Shown here: piece by piece, positions 4,175 to 5,505 of the stretch | How positions within the stretch are numbered: the stretch's first letter is position 1 | How the letters are laid out: each line of letters begins with the position of its first letter | From: Bacteroidota bacterium | GTDB lineage: Bacteria > Bacteroidota > Bacteroidia > Chitinophagales > Chitinophagaceae | DNA: 5,505 bases | Direction: 5' to 3' | Assembly (NCBI GenBank): GCA_018267795.1 | Contig: JAFDXS010000192.1 | Coordinates: 1 to 5,505 of the forward strand | Translations under genes and position numbers: made by a program | Notes under the pieces: model-generated | Databases searched by the model: none | Seen by the model: the letters and a program-made list of their open reading frames with translations, nothing else | What the model was told of the DNA's origin: nothing

Positions 4175-5505
4175 TTATTCCTTTACCAGCTTGCCGCTCT
4201 CCAACACACTGCCATTTTGCATTAGGCGATAGAAATATATACCTGGTTGCCAGGTACTGGCGTTGATTGTTGTTTGGGCTGTACTTTTTAATAAGGTACT
4301 ATGGCAAATTATCCTGCCTGCCACATCTGTTACCTCTACAGTAGCATCTGTTGTTAATTTATACTGCATGGTGAAGCAGTTATGTGATGGATTGGGAGAA
4401 ATGTTAAATGAGAAATCTTCTGTTAGCTCCTCTACAAACGATGTGGGCATTGGCTTGTTTGAAAATTTGACTGCCCAAAAATCAGCTCCGTGATCATTTT
4501 CCTTTCGGTCACCATCTGTAGATTCCGCGTAGGACAACGCAATATAATCGCTATCCGTGGTTTGCGTTACCGAAAAAGTCCCATCTATGCCGCTGCCGCC
4601 AAGGCATTTTTGCCACTCAATGACACCGCTGCTATTTAGCTTTAATACCCATCCATCGGAATTTATTGGAGCGGAGCTGGAGTGTACGCCTGAAACATCT
4701 CCATCTGCAGATTGTGTATTTCCTGAAATAAAATATCCCCCGTCAAATGTTTGGTGGCCGTCAGTGCCATTATCAAGCCCGGTACCACCATAGCTTTGTT
4801 CCCAGGTTAGTGCTCCGGTATCATTTAGCTTTGCAACCCATATATCGTAGGTATTTCTGCCAAGTGAATCAAGATGATTGCCTGAAACATCCATATCATT
4901 GGATGAGCCACCTCCTGTGCAGATGTATCCCCCGTCTGCCGTCTTACCTATTGTAATAAATGCTTCACTTTGTGTGCCACCATAGGTTTTTGTCCATACT
5001 ATACCGCCGGTATCATTTAGTTTTATTACTAAAGCATCTGTGCCTCCTCTGTTTTTTGTTATATCACTATCAGAAGAGTTTGAATAACCACCTATAGCAT
5101 AACCGCCATCACCAGTTTGAATAACAGAATATGCGCAATCTGTGCCGGAGCCACCAATCGTCTGTTGCCACACAATGCGCCCTGTGTCATCCAATTTTAC
5201 TACCCATATGTCGGAGGTAGCACTGCCACGATAAATGTGCGTTCGGTGTGTAACATCTCCGTCAACTATAGAAGTGGTCATTCCGCAAAATATGTATCCG
5301 CCATCTTTTGTCGGGGCGATGCTATATGCAATTTCGCCACCGCCACCGCCATAACATTTTTTCCAAAGCAACTTACCCGCTGAATCCAATTTTATAATAA
5401 GTGCATCAGGTGCACCACTTGATGCAAAATAGTTATGCACCATGCCTGTATAATCCTCGTCTATTGACGCGGTATAACCAGCTGCTATATATCCACCGTC
5501 TTTTG
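4175..5505 (-). CDS. T9SS-exported repeat protein, paralogue, N-terminus beyond right edge
   Basis: This is a partial gene; 442 residues are visible. The frame is open through the right edge: upstream of the Met codon at 5443 it continues KDGGYIAAGYTASIDEDYTG, which is the middle of a repeat unit, so that Met is internal and the true start is outside. Five complete or near-complete repeats begin at Trp codons at about 5365, 5170, 4996, 4804 and 4615, preceded by a partial one. Each has the W-x-K-x-x-GG, T-x-DGGYI, SDGDV and D-x-W-V-V-K-L-D-D-T-G-x-I pattern seen in the downstream paralogue. If it also has seven repeats, one full unit plus the signal peptide is missing. The C-terminus is a T9SS type A sorting domain (NISPNP, then TWQPGIYFYRL and GKLVKE). 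Secreted or surface location is well supported; the molecular function is unknown. It ends at a strong terminator, so it may be transcribed apart from the downstream copy. Confidence 0.92.
   Translation of the reverse strand, partial: KDGGYIAAGYTASIDEDYTGMVHNYFASSGAPDALIIKLDSAGKLLWKKCYGGGGGEIAYSIAPTKDGGYIFCGMTTSIVDGDVTHRTHIYRGSATSDIWVVKLDDTGRIVWQQTIGGSGTDCAYSVIQTGDGGYAIGGYSNSSDSDITKNRGGTDALVIKLNDTGGIVWTKTYGGTQSEAFITIGKTADGGYICTGGGSSNDMDVSGNHLDSLGRNTYDIWVAKLNDTGALTWEQSYGGTGLDNGTDGHQTFDGGYFISGNTQSADGDVSGVHSSSAPINSDGWVLKLNSSGVIEWQKCLGGSGIDGTFSVTQTTDSDYIALSYAESTDGDRKENDHGADFWAVKFSNKPMPTSFVEELTEDFSFNISPNPSHNCFTMQYKLTTDATVEVTDVAGRIICHSTLLKSTAQTTINASTWQPGIYFYRLMQNGSVLESGKLVKE
4178..4414 (-). other. 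T9SS type A C-terminal sorting domain of the partial repeat protein
   Basis: It comprises the last ~79 residues, with N-I-S-P-N-P near the start, V-T-D-V-A-G-R in the middle and the ending TWQPGIYFYRLMQNG then GKLVKE. It is clearly similar to the sorting domain at 2462-2698, most strongly over the last ~30 residues (TINAxTWQPGIYFY, QNG, GKL, K). Confidence 0.9.
4466..5503 (-). repeat. Coding repeats of the partial repeat protein (six units visible)
   Basis: One partial and five further units of 58-65 residues have the same consensus as the array at 2741-4015. The unit at 4997-5170 is the shortest (58 residues) because the loop after its SDSDIT segment is short. The last unit (from 4615) ends at FWAVKFS without a G-x-I-x-W strand, as in the paralogue. 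Confidence 0.88.

Noticed and set aside
5441..5443. Met codon as the start of the right-hand repeat protein.
   Set aside because: The frame is open upstream to the window edge and encodes the DGGYIAAGYT core of a repeat, so this Met is internal.
2741..5503. Regularly spaced similar segments as a possible CRISPR array.
   Set aside because: The periodicity (~180 bases) is a protein-level repeat in an open reading frame; the DNA units are diverged and not separated by unique spacers.

Overview
The window looks like chromosomal DNA of a Bacteroidota bacterium, most likely a member of the Chitinophagales. The evidence is two large secreted proteins with type IX secretion (T9SS) type A C-terminal sorting domains (one cut by the window edge), two SPII lipoproteins with a Cys-Thr-Lys-Asp start typical of the phylum, a Bacteroidota-style dCTP deaminase, a TAnnTTTG promoter motif, and moderately A+T-rich DNA. 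This assignment comes from sequence character only; no database search was possible.

All six genes lie on the minus strand, so transcription runs from high to low coordinates. From upstream to downstream they are: (1) a T9SS-sorted repeat protein whose N-terminus lies beyond the right edge (4175 to >5505), closed by a good terminator (4125-4154); (2) a complete paralogue with signal peptide, seven ~61-residue repeats and sorting domain (2459-4099); (3) dcd, dCTP deaminase (1836-2372); (4) lipoprotein copy 2 (1098-1802) with its terminator (1041-1074); (5) lipoprotein copy 1 (250-957) with a nearly identical terminator stem (193-220); (6) the first ~43 codons of a secreted protein running off the left edge (<1-131). 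No gap exceeds about 140 bases. The plus strand carries only shadow frames.

The main theme is local duplication of cell-envelope genes. Two unrelated secreted families each occur as a tandem pair, with the housekeeping gene dcd between the pairs. The lipoprotein duplication appears to include the terminator hairpin. The repeat proteins are well explained as seven-bladed beta-propellers closed by an N-terminal strand, exported through T9SS. I see no defence system, mobile element, CRISPR array, RNA gene or obvious enzyme cluster. The least characterised items are the two-domain lipoprotein family and the repeat proteins. Nothing shows that dcd is functionally linked to its neighbours.
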